Source of the DNA: Okibacterium fritillariae
GTDB lineage: Bacteria; Actinomycetota; Actinomycetes; Actinomycetales; Microbacteriaceae
Assembly: GCF_900167575.1 (NCBI RefSeq)
Contig: NZ_FUZP01000001.1
Span: forward strand, 868,001-932,000
DNA length: 64,000 bases
Direction: 5' to 3'
Each line of letters starts with the position of its first letter. The first letter of the stretch is position 1. The position numbers were made by a program, and so were the translations under genes. The notes under the pieces are model-generated. The model searched no databases. It was given only the letters and a program-made list of their open reading frames with translations, and was not told the DNA's origin. This document shows positions 10,033 to 18,631 of the stretch, in pieces.

Positions 10033-12030
10033 ATGTCTCGAAACGCGAACGACCAACGTCCGCCCTCACATAAATCCGACCTGAATACGGCGCAGGCGCT
10101 CTGGCGCATGTACCCCTACGTGAAGTCCGCCGTGCCCCGCATCGTGCTGGGAATGGTGGCCGCCCTCATCGCCGGGGTCGTGGCCCTCGGCATCCCGCTC
10201 ATCCTGGAACGCCTCGTGGACGGTCCGCTGTCGACGGGTGATTCGGCCGAGATCTGGCCCGCCGTGTTGCTCGTGCTGGCGCTCGGCGTGGTCGAGGCCG
10301 TCATGATCGCGCTGCGGCGCTGGTTCGTGCTCACGCCGGGCACGCACGTCGAGGCCAAGATGCGCAACGCCCTCTACGCCAAGCTGCAAGACCTGCCGGT
10401 CTCGTTCCACGACCGGTGGCAGTCGGGGCAGCTGCTGTCGCGTGCCGTGAGCGACCTGGGCCTCATCCGCCGCTGGTTGTCGTTCGGCATCGTGCTGCTC
10501 GTGGTCAACACCGTCACGATCCTCATCGGCGCCGCCGTGCTGTTCTACTGGAACTGGCTGCTGGGCCTCATCTTCCTGGTCATGGCCGTGCCGATCTGGA
10601 TCTACGGGTTCGTCTTCGAGAAGAAGTACTCCGAGATCGCGCGCCGCAGCCAAGACCAGGCGGGCGACCTGGCCACGGCCGTCGAGGAGAGCGTGCACGG
10701 CATCCGCGTGTTGAAGGCCTTCGGCCGTGGGCGCTATGCGCTGAAGAACTTCGAGGCCCAGGCCGAAGACCTGCGCGGCACCGAGATCGCCAAGGCCAAG
10801 GCCATCGCGGGCATCTGGCTGTGGCTGCTGCTGCTTCCGGATGTCGCGTTCGCGCTGTGTCTGCTGGGTGGCATCTGGCTGGCTTCCACTGATCAGATCA
10901 CCGTCGGACAGCTGTTCGCGTTCTTCGCCACGGCCACCGTGCTGCGCTTCCCGATCGAGTCGATCGGCTTCCTGCTGTCGATGACGTTCGACACGCGCAC
11001 CGCCACCGACCGGTTCTTCGAGGTCATGGATTCGCCGAACGCGATCACCGACCCCGAGCATCCCCTCACCGTGGCCGAGCCGCGCGGCGAGCTGCGCTTC
11101 GACAACGTGCACTTCCGCTACCAGGATTCGCCCGAGCGTTTCGGCGACCTCATCGACGGCGTCGACCTCACCATCACGCCCGGCGAGACCATGGCACTCG
11201 TCGGGTTGACCGGCTGCGGCAAGTCGACGCTCACGGCCCTGACGACGCGTCTCTACGACGTCACCGGGGGAGCCGTGCGCGTGGATGGCGTGGACGTGCG
11301 CGATCTGACCCGCGAAGAGTTGCGCACCCACATCGCCATGGCCTTCGAGGATGCGACGCTGTTCTCGGCGACCGTGCGCGAGAACGTGCTTCTCGGTCGG
11401 GCCGACCTCGACCCGCGTTCGCCCGAGGCCGATCGCGTCTTGGCCGAGGCGCTCGACATCGCGCAGGCGGCGTTCGTGCACAACCTGCCCGACGGCGTCG
11501 ACACGACCGTGGGTGAGGAGGGTCTCAGCCTCTCGGGCGGCCAGCGTCAGCGTCTGGCCCTGGCCCGGGCGGTGGCGGCCTCGCCGTCGATCCTGGTGCT
11601 CGACGACCCCCTCTCGGCGTTGGATGTCGACACCGAGGCGCTCGTCGAGGCGGCGCTCCGCCGCGTCCTCTCGTCCACGACCGCGCTCATCGTGGCCCAC
11701 CGTCCCTCGACCGTGACGCTCGCCGACCGCGTGGCGCTCATGCAGGAGGGACGCATCGTGGCCGTCGGAACGCACTCCGAGCTGCTGGCCACCAACGAGC
11801 ACTACCGCTTCGTCATCTCGAGCCTCGAAGACGAAGAGAAGCGCGAGGCGGCCGAGCGCCGTCGCGTGGGGGTGGCGGAGTCGAACGCAGACGCCGAGGA
11901 CACGCGCACCGAGGGTGACGCCGAGCGCGACATCCAGATCACCGAGGCGGTGCGGCAGGGGCTCGACGACACGCACCCCGATCGCGACCGCGACGACAAA
12001 AGCAATACCGGAATGGAGGTCAACCGATGA
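10033..12030 (+). CDS. ABC exporter half-transporter A (TM domain + NBD, degenerate Walker B)
   Basis: This 665-residue protein has six membrane helices (about residues 35-310) fused to a nucleotide-binding domain. The NBD has Walker [10 protein letters not shown] (about 391-399), signature LSGGQRQR and the switch histidine IVAHRPS. Its Walker B reads [12 protein letters not shown], with Asp where the catalytic Glu normally stands. It also carries an unusual, charged C-terminal tail of about 70 residues. The stop overlaps the next gene's ATG. The pair is a heterodimeric exporter in which this subunit supplies the defective Walker B and the good signature. Substrate is probably a drug or lipid-like compound, by family only. 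Confidence 0.92.
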   Translation: MSRNANDQRPPSHKSDLNTAQALWRMYPYVKSAVPRIVLGMVAALIAGVVALGIPLILERLVDGPLSTGDSAEIWPAVLLVLALGVVEAVMIALRRWFVLTPGTHVEAKMRNALYAKLQDLPVSFHDRWQSGQLLSRAVSDLGLIRRWLSFGIVLLVVNTVTILIGAAVLFYWNWLLGLIFLVMAVPIWIYGFVFEKKYSEIARRSQDQAGDLATAVEESVHGIRVLKAFGRGRYALKNFEAQAEDLRGTEIAKAKAIAGIWLWLLLLPDVAFALCLLGGIWLASTDQITVGQLFAFFATATVLRFPIESIGFLLSMTFDTRTATDRFFEVMDSPNAITDPEHPLTVAEPRGELRFDNVHFRYQDSPERFGDLIDGVDLTITPGETMALVGLTGCGKSTLTALTTRLYDVTGGAVRVDGVDVRDLTREELRTHIAMAFEDATLFSATVRENVLLGRADLDPRSPEADRVLAEALDIAQAAFVHNLPDGVDTTVGEEGLSLSGGQRQRLALARAVAASPSILVLDDPLSALDVDTEALVEAALRRVLSSTTALIVAHRPSTVTLADRVALMQEGRIVAVGTHSELLATNEHYRFVISSLEDEEKREAAERRRVGVAESNADAEDTRTEGDAERDIQITEAVRQGLDDTHPDRDRDDKSNTGMEVNR

Positions 12031-13841
12031 GCCAGATATCTGTCTCGGGCGTGACCGGCGAAGAGCGTGACGATTTCACGCGCGCCGAATCGAAGTCCAT
12101 CCGGCGACGGTCGACGCGCCTGCTCGGCTCGCTGCTGTCGCCACTGAAAGCTCAAGTGGCTCTCACGATGGGGGTGGTCGCGATCTCGACCGCCGCTCAG
12201 GTGGCGGGTCCCGCGCTGATCGCTTTCGGCATCGACCGCGCGTTGCCCGCCGTGCTCGACCAGGACTGGATGCCCGCCATCCTCACGGTCGCCGCCTACC
12301 TCGTGACGGGTGTCATCGGCGCGCTGCTCATGGCGTGGTACACGGTGCTCGCGGCGCGCGTCAGCCAGGCCATCTTGATCGACCTGCGCAAACGCGTGTT
12401 CCTGCAGACGCAAAAGCTGAGCCTCGAGTTCCACGAGAGCTACACGTCCGGCCGCATCATCTCGCGCCAGACGAGCGACCTCGACTCGATTCGCGAGCTG
12501 CTCGACTCGGGCATCAATCAGCTGGTCTCGGGCATCCTCTACAGCCTGTTCACGGGTATCGCGCTGTTCCTGCTCGACTGGACGAGCGGACTCGTGCTGC
12601 TCGGCGCCCTCGTGCCGCTGTTCATCCTCACGCGCTGGTTCCAGGTGCGCTCGCAGAAGCTGTTCCGCCAGTCGCGCGTGGCCTCGGCCAAGCTCATCGT
12701 GCAGTTCGTCGAGACCATGACGGGCATCCGCGCCGTGAAGGCGTTCCGCAAGGAGCGTCGCAACGAGAAGGAGTTCGGCGGGCTCGTCGAGGACTACCGC
12801 GACGTGAACGCGCGCGTCATCCAGCTCTTCGGTGTGTTCGACCCGGGTCTCATCCTCATCGGCAACGTGACCGTCGCGGCCGTGTTGCTCGTGGGCGGGT
12901 TCCGCGTGGTCGACGGTCAGCTCGCGATCGGTGCGCTGCTCGCGGCCGTGCTCTATGCGCGGCGGTTCTTCGACCCCATGGAAGACATGGCGATGTTCTA
13001 CAACTCCTACCAGTCGGCGTCGGCCGCGCTCGAGAAGATCTCGGGTGTGCTCGAGGAGAAGCCGACCGTGCCCGACCCCGAGAAACCCGTCGACCTCTGG
13101 TCGGCCCGGGGTCACGTGCGTTTCGAGGATGTGCGCTTCGCCTACAACGAAGACACGGTTGTGCTGCCCGACTTCACGCTCGACCTGCCGGCCGGTCAGA
13201 CGATCGCGCTCGTGGGTTCGACGGGTGCGGGCAAGTCGACGCTCGCCAAGCTGATCTCGCGCTTCTACGACCCGTCGGCCGGGCGCGTGACCCTCGACGA
13301 CGTCGACCTCCGGATGCTGCACCCCAAAGACCTGCGACGAGCCATCGTCATGGTCACGCAGGAGGCGTACCTCTTCTCGGGTTCGGTGGCCGACAACATC
13401 GCCATCGGCAAACCGGACGCCTCGCGCGAGGAGATCGAGCGCGCGGCCCGGGCGGTCGGCGCCGACGAGTTCATCCGCTCGCTGCCGAACGGCTACGACA
13501 CCGACGTGAACAAGCGCGGCGGGCGCGTCTCGGCGGGGCAGCGTCAGCTGATCTCGTTCGCGCGCGCGTTCCTGGCCGACCCCCAGGTGCTGATCCTCGA
13601 CGAGGCCACGGCGTCGCTCGACATCCCGTCGGAGCGGCTCGTGCAGGAGGCCCTGCAGACGTTGCTGGCCGACCGCACGGCCGTCATCATCGCGCACCGC
13701 CTCTCGACGGTCGCGATCGCCGACCGCGTGCTCGTCATGGAACACGGACGCATCGTCGAGGACGGCACGCCCGGTGATCTGATCGCCGGCACGGGCCGGT
13801 TCTCGCAGCTGCACGCCGCCTGGCGTGACTCGTTGGTCTAG
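12027..13841 (+). CDS. ABC exporter half-transporter B (TM domain + NBD, degenerate signature)
   Basis: This 604-residue partner overlaps the first subunit by 4 nt (ATGA). It has six membrane helices followed by an NBD with Walker [10 protein letters not shown] (about 397-405), a non-standard signature VSAGQRQ in place of LSGGQ, and an intact Walker [13 protein letters not shown] with the catalytic Glu. Combined with subunit A this gives one consensus and one degenerate ATP site, as in TM287/288 and BmrCD. A 14-bp hairpin follows the stop, so the operon ends here. Confidence 0.93.
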   Translation: MSQISVSGVTGEERDDFTRAESKSIRRRSTRLLGSLLSPLKAQVALTMGVVAISTAAQVAGPALIAFGIDRALPAVLDQDWMPAILTVAAYLVTGVIGALLMAWYTVLAARVSQAILIDLRKRVFLQTQKLSLEFHESYTSGRIISRQTSDLDSIRELLDSGINQLVSGILYSLFTGIALFLLDWTSGLVLLGALVPLFILTRWFQVRSQKLFRQSRVASAKLIVQFVETMTGIRAVKAFRKERRNEKEFGGLVEDYRDVNARVIQLFGVFDPGLILIGNVTVAAVLLVGGFRVVDGQLAIGALLAAVLYARRFFDPMEDMAMFYNSYQSASAALEKISGVLEEKPTVPDPEKPVDLWSARGHVRFEDVRFAYNEDTVVLPDFTLDLPAGQTIALVGSTGAGKSTLAKLISRFYDPSAGRVTLDDVDLRMLHPKDLRRAIVMVTQEAYLFSGSVADNIAIGKPDASREEIERAARAVGADEFIRSLPNGYDTDVNKRGGRVSAGQRQLISFARAFLADPQVLILDEATASLDIPSERLVQEALQTLLADRTAVIIAHRLSTVAIADRVLVMEHGRIVEDGTPGDLIAGTGRFSQLHAAWRDSLV

Positions 13842-13864
13842 CACCGGGTTCGTCCGAAAACGAG

Positions 13865-13904
13865 AGAAGCGGTTCGCCGACCATCGGGTTGGCGAACCGC
13901 TTCT
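13865..13904 (+). terminator. Intrinsic terminator after the ABC exporter operon
   Basis: AGAAGCGGTTCGCC (13865-13878) pairs perfectly with 13891-13904 around a 12-nt loop and is followed by a T-rich run (TTCTGTGTGTG). It also lies close to the end of the convergent minus-strand lipoprotein gene. Confidence 0.8.
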
Positions 13905-13939
13905 GTGTGTGCGTGTGCGGCGAGAGTGAGGCGGCCGGA

Positions 13940-14494
13940 TTAGTAACCGGGAGAGCGCGTGGTCTGGGCCTCGCCGCCACCGGACGTCAGGGATGCTCCC
14001 GCCGAGGTGTCGGTGCCGGTGAAGGCGTAGACCGTTCCGCCGTCGGCGAAGGCCGTCCAGCGGTCGCCGCAGAGGTAGGCGGTCTCGGGCAACGTCTGCG
14101 GCCACCACGAGTCCTCGAGCGCCGGCACAGGAACGGTGTTCGCGGGGCTGCACAGCTGGTCGAGGCTCTGGGCCGTCGTGAACATGAGGAGCGCTGCCGA
14201 ACCATCGTGGCGATAGGTGAGGCGCACGCGCGCGGCATCGTCGGGCAGCCAGTCGGAGGAGAGGGTCTTCGCGGTCTCGGTCTTCTCGAACGTCGCGGCG
14301 GTCTCGTAGAGGCCGCGCCCGACGGGGTTGCCGAGGGTGGCGAAGGCGTCGAGGGTGCCGCAGCCCGTCAGGGCGACGACTGCGATGCCGGCGGTCGCGG
14401 TGGCGGCGGTCAGGCGACCGAGGCGGCGGGCGCGGGCGGCGCGGATGCGGGAGGGGTGGCGGTTGCTCGAAATGCTGCGGCTGCGATGGGGCAT
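13940..14494 (-). CDS. Secreted lipoprotein of unknown function
   Basis: This 184-residue protein starts with an arginine-rich region and a hydrophobic signal ending in the lipobox VALTGC (about residues 40-45). It is therefore likely lipid-anchored on the outer face of the membrane. The mature part has two further cysteines (in QLCSPA and YLCGDR), possibly a disulfide, and a Gly/Ser/Thr-rich tail. A GAGGAA ribosome site precedes the ATG. I recognise no family. It stands alone, convergent to the ABC operon. Confidence 0.75.
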   Translation of the reverse strand: MPHRSRSISSNRHPSRIRAARARRLGRLTAATATAGIAVVALTGCGTLDAFATLGNPVGRGLYETAATFEKTETAKTLSSDWLPDDAARVRLTYRHDGSAALLMFTTAQSLDQLCSPANTVPVPALEDSWWPQTLPETAYLCGDRWTAFADGGTVYAFTGTDTSAGASLTSGGGEAQTTRSPGY

Positions 14495-14614
14495 GGGTTT
14501 TTCCTCGGTCGACGGTAGAACCAGTCAATCGCGGGCGCCGCGCCCTGCCATCCGCCGCGCGTACCCGGCAGCTCGGACTTCAGGATGACCTGCTGCTCGG
14601 CCGCGGCAGGCGCC

Positions 14615-14950
14615 CTATCGGTCTTCGTGACCGACGAACCCTGAGCGCGCCACACGGAAACCCGGTTCGCGCGAGCTCTCGACGAGGGGTGTGCCCTCGG
14701 CCACGTAGTGTTCGTGCGCGCGAGCGTCGTGACCGGCGGGTGGGAAACCCGACGCCTGCACGACGCGCCACCACGCGACATCCGACCCGTGGAGAGCCAT
14801 GATGCGGCCGACGCCCCGCGCCGAACGCGATCCCAGGGTGGCGGCCACCTGCCCGTAGCTCATGACCCGGCCGGCCGGGATGCCGTCGACGACGCTGAGC
14901 ACGGCCTCGACGAACGCCTCGGGGTCGGAGGGGTTCTCGATCTCGGACAT
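14615..14950 (-). CDS. Alkyltransferase-like (ATL) MGMT-family DNA-binding protein
   Basis: This 111-residue protein has the C-terminal fold of O6-alkylguanine-DNA alkyltransferase: IPAGRVMSYGQVAATLGSRSARGVGRIM, then AWWRVVQASG. The PCHR(V) motif of active enzymes reads AWWRVV here, so the nucleophilic Cys is replaced by Trp60. Such ATL proteins bind alkylated guanine and hand it to nucleotide excision repair without removing the alkyl group. The ATG at 14950 gives the usual ATL length. It stands alone, with no ada-like partner nearby. Confidence 0.88.
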   Translation of the reverse strand: MSEIENPSDPEAFVEAVLSVVDGIPAGRVMSYGQVAATLGSRSARGVGRIMALHGSDVAWWRVVQASGFPPAGHDARAHEHYVAEGTPLVESSREPGFRVARSGFVGHEDR

Positions 14951-15107
14951 GGGCTCGCCGTTCGACAGGGATAGGGTCTCGACCGGCGACGATGCCGCGG
15001 GCTCGGGACGGACGGACTCATCGGGAGAGCTCACTCGTGTGAGGCGACTCGCGCGGAAGCCGACGTCGGCGGAGGTGACCCGAGCGGGAGCACCTCGACG
15101 CGGAGGG

Positions 15108-15560
15108 TTAGAGCGCGCGGCTTCCGATGACTTCGCCGTACTGCGTTTCGCCCGTCGGCTCGAAGCCGACGCGCAGGAAGAAGGCCTCGGGGCCGTCTTC
15201 GCCGGGCTCGTAGATGACGTTGACGTGGTCGAAACCGCGCTGCGTAGCCTCGGTGAGGAGCGCCTCGACCGCGAAGGTGCCGATGCCGCGGCCCTGGTCG
15301 TCGGCGTCGACGTTGATGCGCCACAGGATGCTGCGGAACTCGTCTTGGTGGGCGTGCTCGTCGAAGTTGCCCTGCACGAAACCGACGACCTCGTCGCCGT
15401 CGAGCACGACGCGCTGCCAGCTCGTGGCCGGGTCGAGCACGGCGGCCGCCACGGCGTAGGACACGGGAGCGACGAACTGCTCCTGCCCGGGCTTGAGCGT
15501 GAGGGCGTTGACCGCCACGATGGTCGACGCGGACAGCTCTTCCAGTCGCAATTCAGACAT
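15108..15560 (-). CDS. GNAT-family N-acetyltransferase
   Basis: The 150-residue protein contains WRINVDADDQGRGIGTFAVE, with the Q/RxxGxG/A acetyl-CoA pyrophosphate loop (DQGRGIGTFA), and a downstream FFLRVGFEPTGE strand typical of GNAT enzymes. I chose the ATG at 15560 rather than a start 7 codons upstream because the fold begins at MSELRLEE and a TACCCT -10 element lies 6 nt before it. The acceptor substrate is unknown. Confidence 0.85.
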   Translation of the reverse strand: MSELRLEELSASTIVAVNALTLKPGQEQFVAPVSYAVAAAVLDPATSWQRVVLDGDEVVGFVQGNFDEHAHQDEFRSILWRINVDADDQGRGIGTFAVEALLTEATQRGFDHVNVIYEPGEDGPEAFFLRVGFEPTGETQYGEVIGSRAL

Positions 15561-15566
15561 AGACCT

Positions 15567-15572
15567 AGGGTA
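15567..15572 (-). promoter_or_regulatory. -10 element TACCCT of the GNAT gene
   Basis: On the minus strand TACCCT ends 6 nt before the ATG at 15560, again with no Shine-Dalgarno sequence. Confidence 0.4.
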
Positions 15573-15657
15573 CCGGGCCATGCTCGCCCGCCGGTAGTGT
15601 GACGCCCAACGTTCATCCTCAGGGATGAGTCAACCGATGGATGCCCGCGCCAAACTC

Positions 15658-15671
15658 TCTCGACGTCGAGA
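15658..15671. promoter_or_regulatory. 14-bp palindrome upstream of icd
   Basis: TCTCGACGTCGAGA is a perfect palindrome 66 nt before the icd start; a partial copy (TCTCGACGAGA) follows at once. The position suggests a regulator site, but no family can be named. A TAAGCT -10-like element lies near 15690. Confidence 0.35.
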
Positions 15672-15736
15672 TACTTCTCGACGAGACGGTAAGCTGGCCG
15701 TGGCCATTTTCCCGGCCGAAAGCCAAGGAGTATGCA

Positions 15737-16954
15737 TTGTCAAAGATCAAGGTTGAAGGCACGGTCGTCGAGCTCGACGGCGACGAGATGACACGGATCA
15801 TCTGGCAGGCCATCAAAGACACCCTCATTCACCCCTACCTCGACATCAACCTCGAATACTACGACCTCGGTATCGAGAAGCGCGATGAGACGGACGACCA
15901 GATCACTGTCGATGCTGCGCACGCCATCCAGAAGCACGGTGTCGGCGTCAAGTGCGCCACGATCACGCCCGACGAGGCACGCGTCGAAGAGTTCGGCCTA
16001 AAGAAGATGTGGCGTTCGCCGAACGGCACCATCCGCAACATCCTGGGCGGCGTGATCTTCCGCGAGCCCATCATCATCTCGAACATCCCGCGCCTCGTGC
16101 CGGGCTGGAACAAGCCCATCATCGTCGGCCGCCACGCGTTCGGCGACCAGTACCGTGCCACCGACTTCCTGTTCGACGGCCCCGGCACGCTCACCATGAC
16201 GTTCACCCCGAAGGACGGCTCCGAGCCGCAGCAGTTCGAGGTCTTCGAGGCTCCGTCGTCGGGTGTGGCCATGGGCATGTACAACCTCGACGCGTCGATC
16301 CGCGACTTCGCGCGCGCTTCGCTCAACTACGGCCTCAGCCGCAACTACCCGGTCTACCTGTCGACCAAGAACACCATCCTCAAGGCCTACGACGGTCGCT
16401 TCAAGGACATCTTCCAGGAGATCTTCGAGGCCGAGTTCAAGGAGCAGTTCGACGCCGCGGGCCTCACCTACGAGCACCGCCTCATCGACGACATGGTCGC
16501 CTCGGCCATGAAGTGGGAGGGCGGCTACGTCTGGGCCACCAAGAACTACGACGGCGACGTGCAGTCCGACACCGTGGCGCAGGGCTTCGGCTCGCTGGGT
16601 CTCATGACGAGCGTGCTCGCCACGCCCGACGGCAAGGTCGTCGAGGCCGAGGCGGCTCACGGCACGGTCACGCGCCACTACCGTCAGCACCAGCAGGGCA
16701 AGCCCACGTCGACCAACCCGATCGCGTCGATCTACGCGTGGACGCGCGGCCTGCAGCACCGCGGCAAGCTCGACGGCAACCAGGAGCTCATCGACTTCGC
16801 GTCGACGCTCGAGGACGTCGTCATCAAGACCGTCGAATCGGGCAAGATGACGAAGGACCTGGCGCTGCTCGTCAGCCCCGACCAGGCTTACCAGACGACT
16901 GAAGAGTTCCTCGCGACTCTGGCCGACAACCTGAAGGCGCGCATCGGCGAATAG
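15737..16954 (+). CDS. icd: NADP-dependent isocitrate dehydrogenase (TTG start)
   Basis: This 405-residue TCA-cycle enzyme oxidises isocitrate to 2-oxoglutarate. It closely resembles the homodimeric Icd1 type of actinobacteria: [18 protein letters not shown] at the N-terminus, [50 protein letters not shown] and [15 protein letters not shown]. The frame is open upstream to 15641, but AAGGAG lies 6 nt before the TTG at 15737 and homologues begin at SKIKVEG. I therefore call a TTG start. A strong terminator follows the stop. Confidence 0.95.
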   Translation: MSKIKVEGTVVELDGDEMTRIIWQAIKDTLIHPYLDINLEYYDLGIEKRDETDDQITVDAAHAIQKHGVGVKCATITPDEARVEEFGLKKMWRSPNGTIRNILGGVIFREPIIISNIPRLVPGWNKPIIVGRHAFGDQYRATDFLFDGPGTLTMTFTPKDGSEPQQFEVFEAPSSGVAMGMYNLDASIRDFARASLNYGLSRNYPVYLSTKNTILKAYDGRFKDIFQEIFEAEFKEQFDAAGLTYEHRLIDDMVASAMKWEGGYVWATKNYDGDVQSDTVAQGFGSLGLMTSVLATPDGKVVEAEAAHGTVTRHYRQHQQGKPTSTNPIASIYAWTRGLQHRGKLDGNQELIDFASTLEDVVIKTVESGKMTKDLALLVSPDQAYQTTEEFLATLADNLKARIGE

Positions 16955-16965
16955 TCGCCGGCGAC

Positions 16966-17005
16966 ACGAAAAGGGCCCCGATCCTCGGATCGGGGCCCTT
17001 TTCGT
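16966..17005 (+). terminator. Intrinsic terminator after icd
   Basis: A 19-bp stem with a 2-nt loop (core GGGCCCCGATCC/GGATCGGGGCCC) is flanked by AAAA on the left and TTTT on the right. It can therefore work for icd and for the convergent lipoprotein gene at 17040. Confidence 0.9.
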
Positions 17006-17039
17006 CGTCAGTCCCGGTGCGCTCGCCGGGTTTCGAGGA

Positions 17040-17456
17040 TTAGTTGCAGAGCGTTGCCAGGTCGGAGAACGTGGTCTGCACGTCGGTGGCGCTCTCGGAC
17101 AGCGCGGTGGGGTCGGCCGCTGTGGGGTCGTCGGCGTACTTGCCGAACTCGTCGGCCATGGACGTGATGGCCTTGTTCGCCTTGTCGGCGGCGGGCTTGA
17201 CCTCGTCGTTGGTGACCTTGCCGGTGCTCTCGGAGAACGACTTCGCGAGCTTGTCGATGGCGTCGGAGGCGGCCGAGGGGTCGGACGACAGGTTGCTGAC
17301 GCTGGACGTCAACTCATCCTGCAGCGACTCGACGCTCTTGTTGAGCTCGTTGCACGCGTCGGCCTTGCTCTGTCCGCCGGCGCAACCGGTGAGGAGGAGG
17401 CCGGCGACGGCGAACGATCCGATGATGGAAATGGTCTTGGTGCGTGCTCGTAACAC
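17040..17456 (-). CDS. Small helical lipoprotein of unknown function
   Basis: This 138-residue protein has a short basic N-terminus, a hydrophobic signal and the lipobox LLLTGC (residues 20-25). The mature part is rich in Ser, Asp, Lys and Ala and looks like a helical bundle. It has cysteines near both ends (KADACNEL and the terminal TLCN), possibly a disulfide clamp. The GTG start at 17456 follows a CGAGGGG site; a longer upstream frame lacks a ribosome site and would bury the signal. No named family recognised. Confidence 0.75.
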   Translation of the reverse strand: MLRARTKTISIIGSFAVAGLLLTGCAGGQSKADACNELNKSVESLQDELTSSVSNLSSDPSAASDAIDKLAKSFSESTGKVTNDEVKPAADKANKAITSMADEFGKYADDPTAADPTALSESATDVQTTFSDLATLCN

Positions 17457-17518
17457 GGGCCCCTCGATTCTGTGTTGTGGACGAGTTGACCTTATCAGGG
17501 GGCGGTTACGGGCCTGCG

Positions 17519-18301
17519 TCAGGCATACATGCTCTGCAGGGGACGCGTGGATCGCGCGGCGGCTCGATACGCGAGAGGGGCAACGACCCGCGTGGAGTCG
17601 TTCCCGCGACGGGGCATGTCGGGCATGGGCGTCGCCTCGGGCTGCGTGTCGAGGCTGACACAGGCGGTCTCGGGTTTCGGCGATGGAGCGGCGGCGGGCT
17701 CCGGCGACGACGCGGGCTCCCGCATGGACGCGCACAACTGGACGAGATCATGCACCGCGTCGACCCGTGACTCGCGCTCGGTCTCGCCACGCTCGCCAGA
17801 CTCGAGTTCGATGTCCCACCCACGCACCGTGCGGCGCACGCGGCCGAGGAACAGCTCGCCAGACCCGGCGCCCACGCGACGCTGTTTGGCGGGGACGCGC
17901 TCGGGGAAGAGGAACACCTTGCCCGAGGTGGTGGACAGGGTGGCGAAACGGCGCGGGCGCTCGTGAACGATGAGTGTGACGGGCAGTTTCATGTCGACAA
18001 GGCGATCGGGGCGCCCGAGGGCCGTGATGCGAAACCCCTCGGAGGCTGCAATGGTCGCGAGCGCGTCGAGACGGTCGTCGATCAAGTCGTGGATGATGCG
18101 GTTGCCGATGTTGCGCACGGTCCAGCTCAGGTCGCATTCGTAGACGATGTAGCCCACGCGGTGTGGATACCAGCCGCGACCCGTGCGCCGCTCGGAGGCC
18201 GGCACCTCGGCGGGGAAGATGTACACCACCCCGGTGTCGGTGGCGACGAGGTCGCCGCGCTCGGGAGAGCCGTCGGAGCGAAGACGTTCGACTCGAATCA
18301 T
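17519..18301 (-). CDS. Unknown protein with two repeated FP-VPA-RR domains
   Basis: This 260-residue soluble protein has no signal or membrane segment. Two segments align by eye: VYIFPAEVPASERRTG (about residues 26-41) and VFLFPERVPAKQRRVG (about 126-141). Each is preceded by a D/TTxSG-like strand turn and followed by a WxVR/WDIE strand, so the first 190 residues look like a tandem duplication of one domain of about 95 residues. The last 70 residues are Pro/Ser/Glu-rich and probably disordered. AAAGG precedes the ATG. It is divergent from the LuxR-type gene and may share its control region. No family recognised. Confidence 0.65.
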   Translation of the reverse strand: MIRVERLRSDGSPERGDLVATDTGVVYIFPAEVPASERRTGRGWYPHRVGYIVYECDLSWTVRNIGNRIIHDLIDDRLDALATIAASEGFRITALGRPDRLVDMKLPVTLIVHERPRRFATLSTTSGKVFLFPERVPAKQRRVGAGSGELFLGRVRRTVRGWDIELESGERGETERESRVDAVHDLVQLCASMREPASSPEPAAAPSPKPETACVSLDTQPEATPMPDMPRRGNDSTRVVAPLAYRAAARSTRPLQSMYA

Positions 18302-18441
18302 CGTTGTGCCTTTCAGTGAGCGGGGTGTCGGCTCTCGATCGATGTGATGTGTGTCAGTTCGACCGGTCGAAATCTTCGACGGAGCCGTGCCTCATAATGG
18401 TAGGCAGGACGAGAGCATATATAGCCTCTGATCTGGGTATT

Positions 18442-18554
18442 TGAGTAGCACGGTTCGAACTTTGAGTAGTCGAAGGGGTGATCCGTGCAGAGCGGCGCTG
18501 TCAGTGAGTAGTTCCTGGTCTCGCCTGAGTGTCGAGATGGTCGTGCGTGAGTAG
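18442..18554. promoter_or_regulatory. Array of TGAGTAG heptamers phased at 21 bp
   Basis: TGAGTAG occurs exactly at 18442, 18463, 18505 and 18548. A 5/7 match (TGAGTGT) stands at 18526 and a degenerate copy (CGTGCAG) at 18484. Start-to-start distances are 21, 21, 21, 21 and 22 bp, two DNA turns, so all copies face the same side of the helix. Only the heptamer is conserved; the 14-bp spacers differ. It lies between the divergent unknown gene (start 18301) and the LuxR-type gene (start near 18632), just upstream of a TATATT -10-like element at 18602. It looks like a multi-site activator or repressor platform. Confidence 0.65.
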
Positions 18555-18631
18555 TGGGTCGACGGGTCACTGAAAGTTTCCGGCCGGCAATGGCGTATCG
18601 ATATATTGGAGTGTTGAGTCAAGGGGTATGC

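Noticed and set aside
18442-18554. TGAGTAG array considered as replication iterons or a CRISPR
   Set aside because: There is no rep, dnaA or cas gene and no conserved 25-35-bp repeat; only a 7-bp word recurs.
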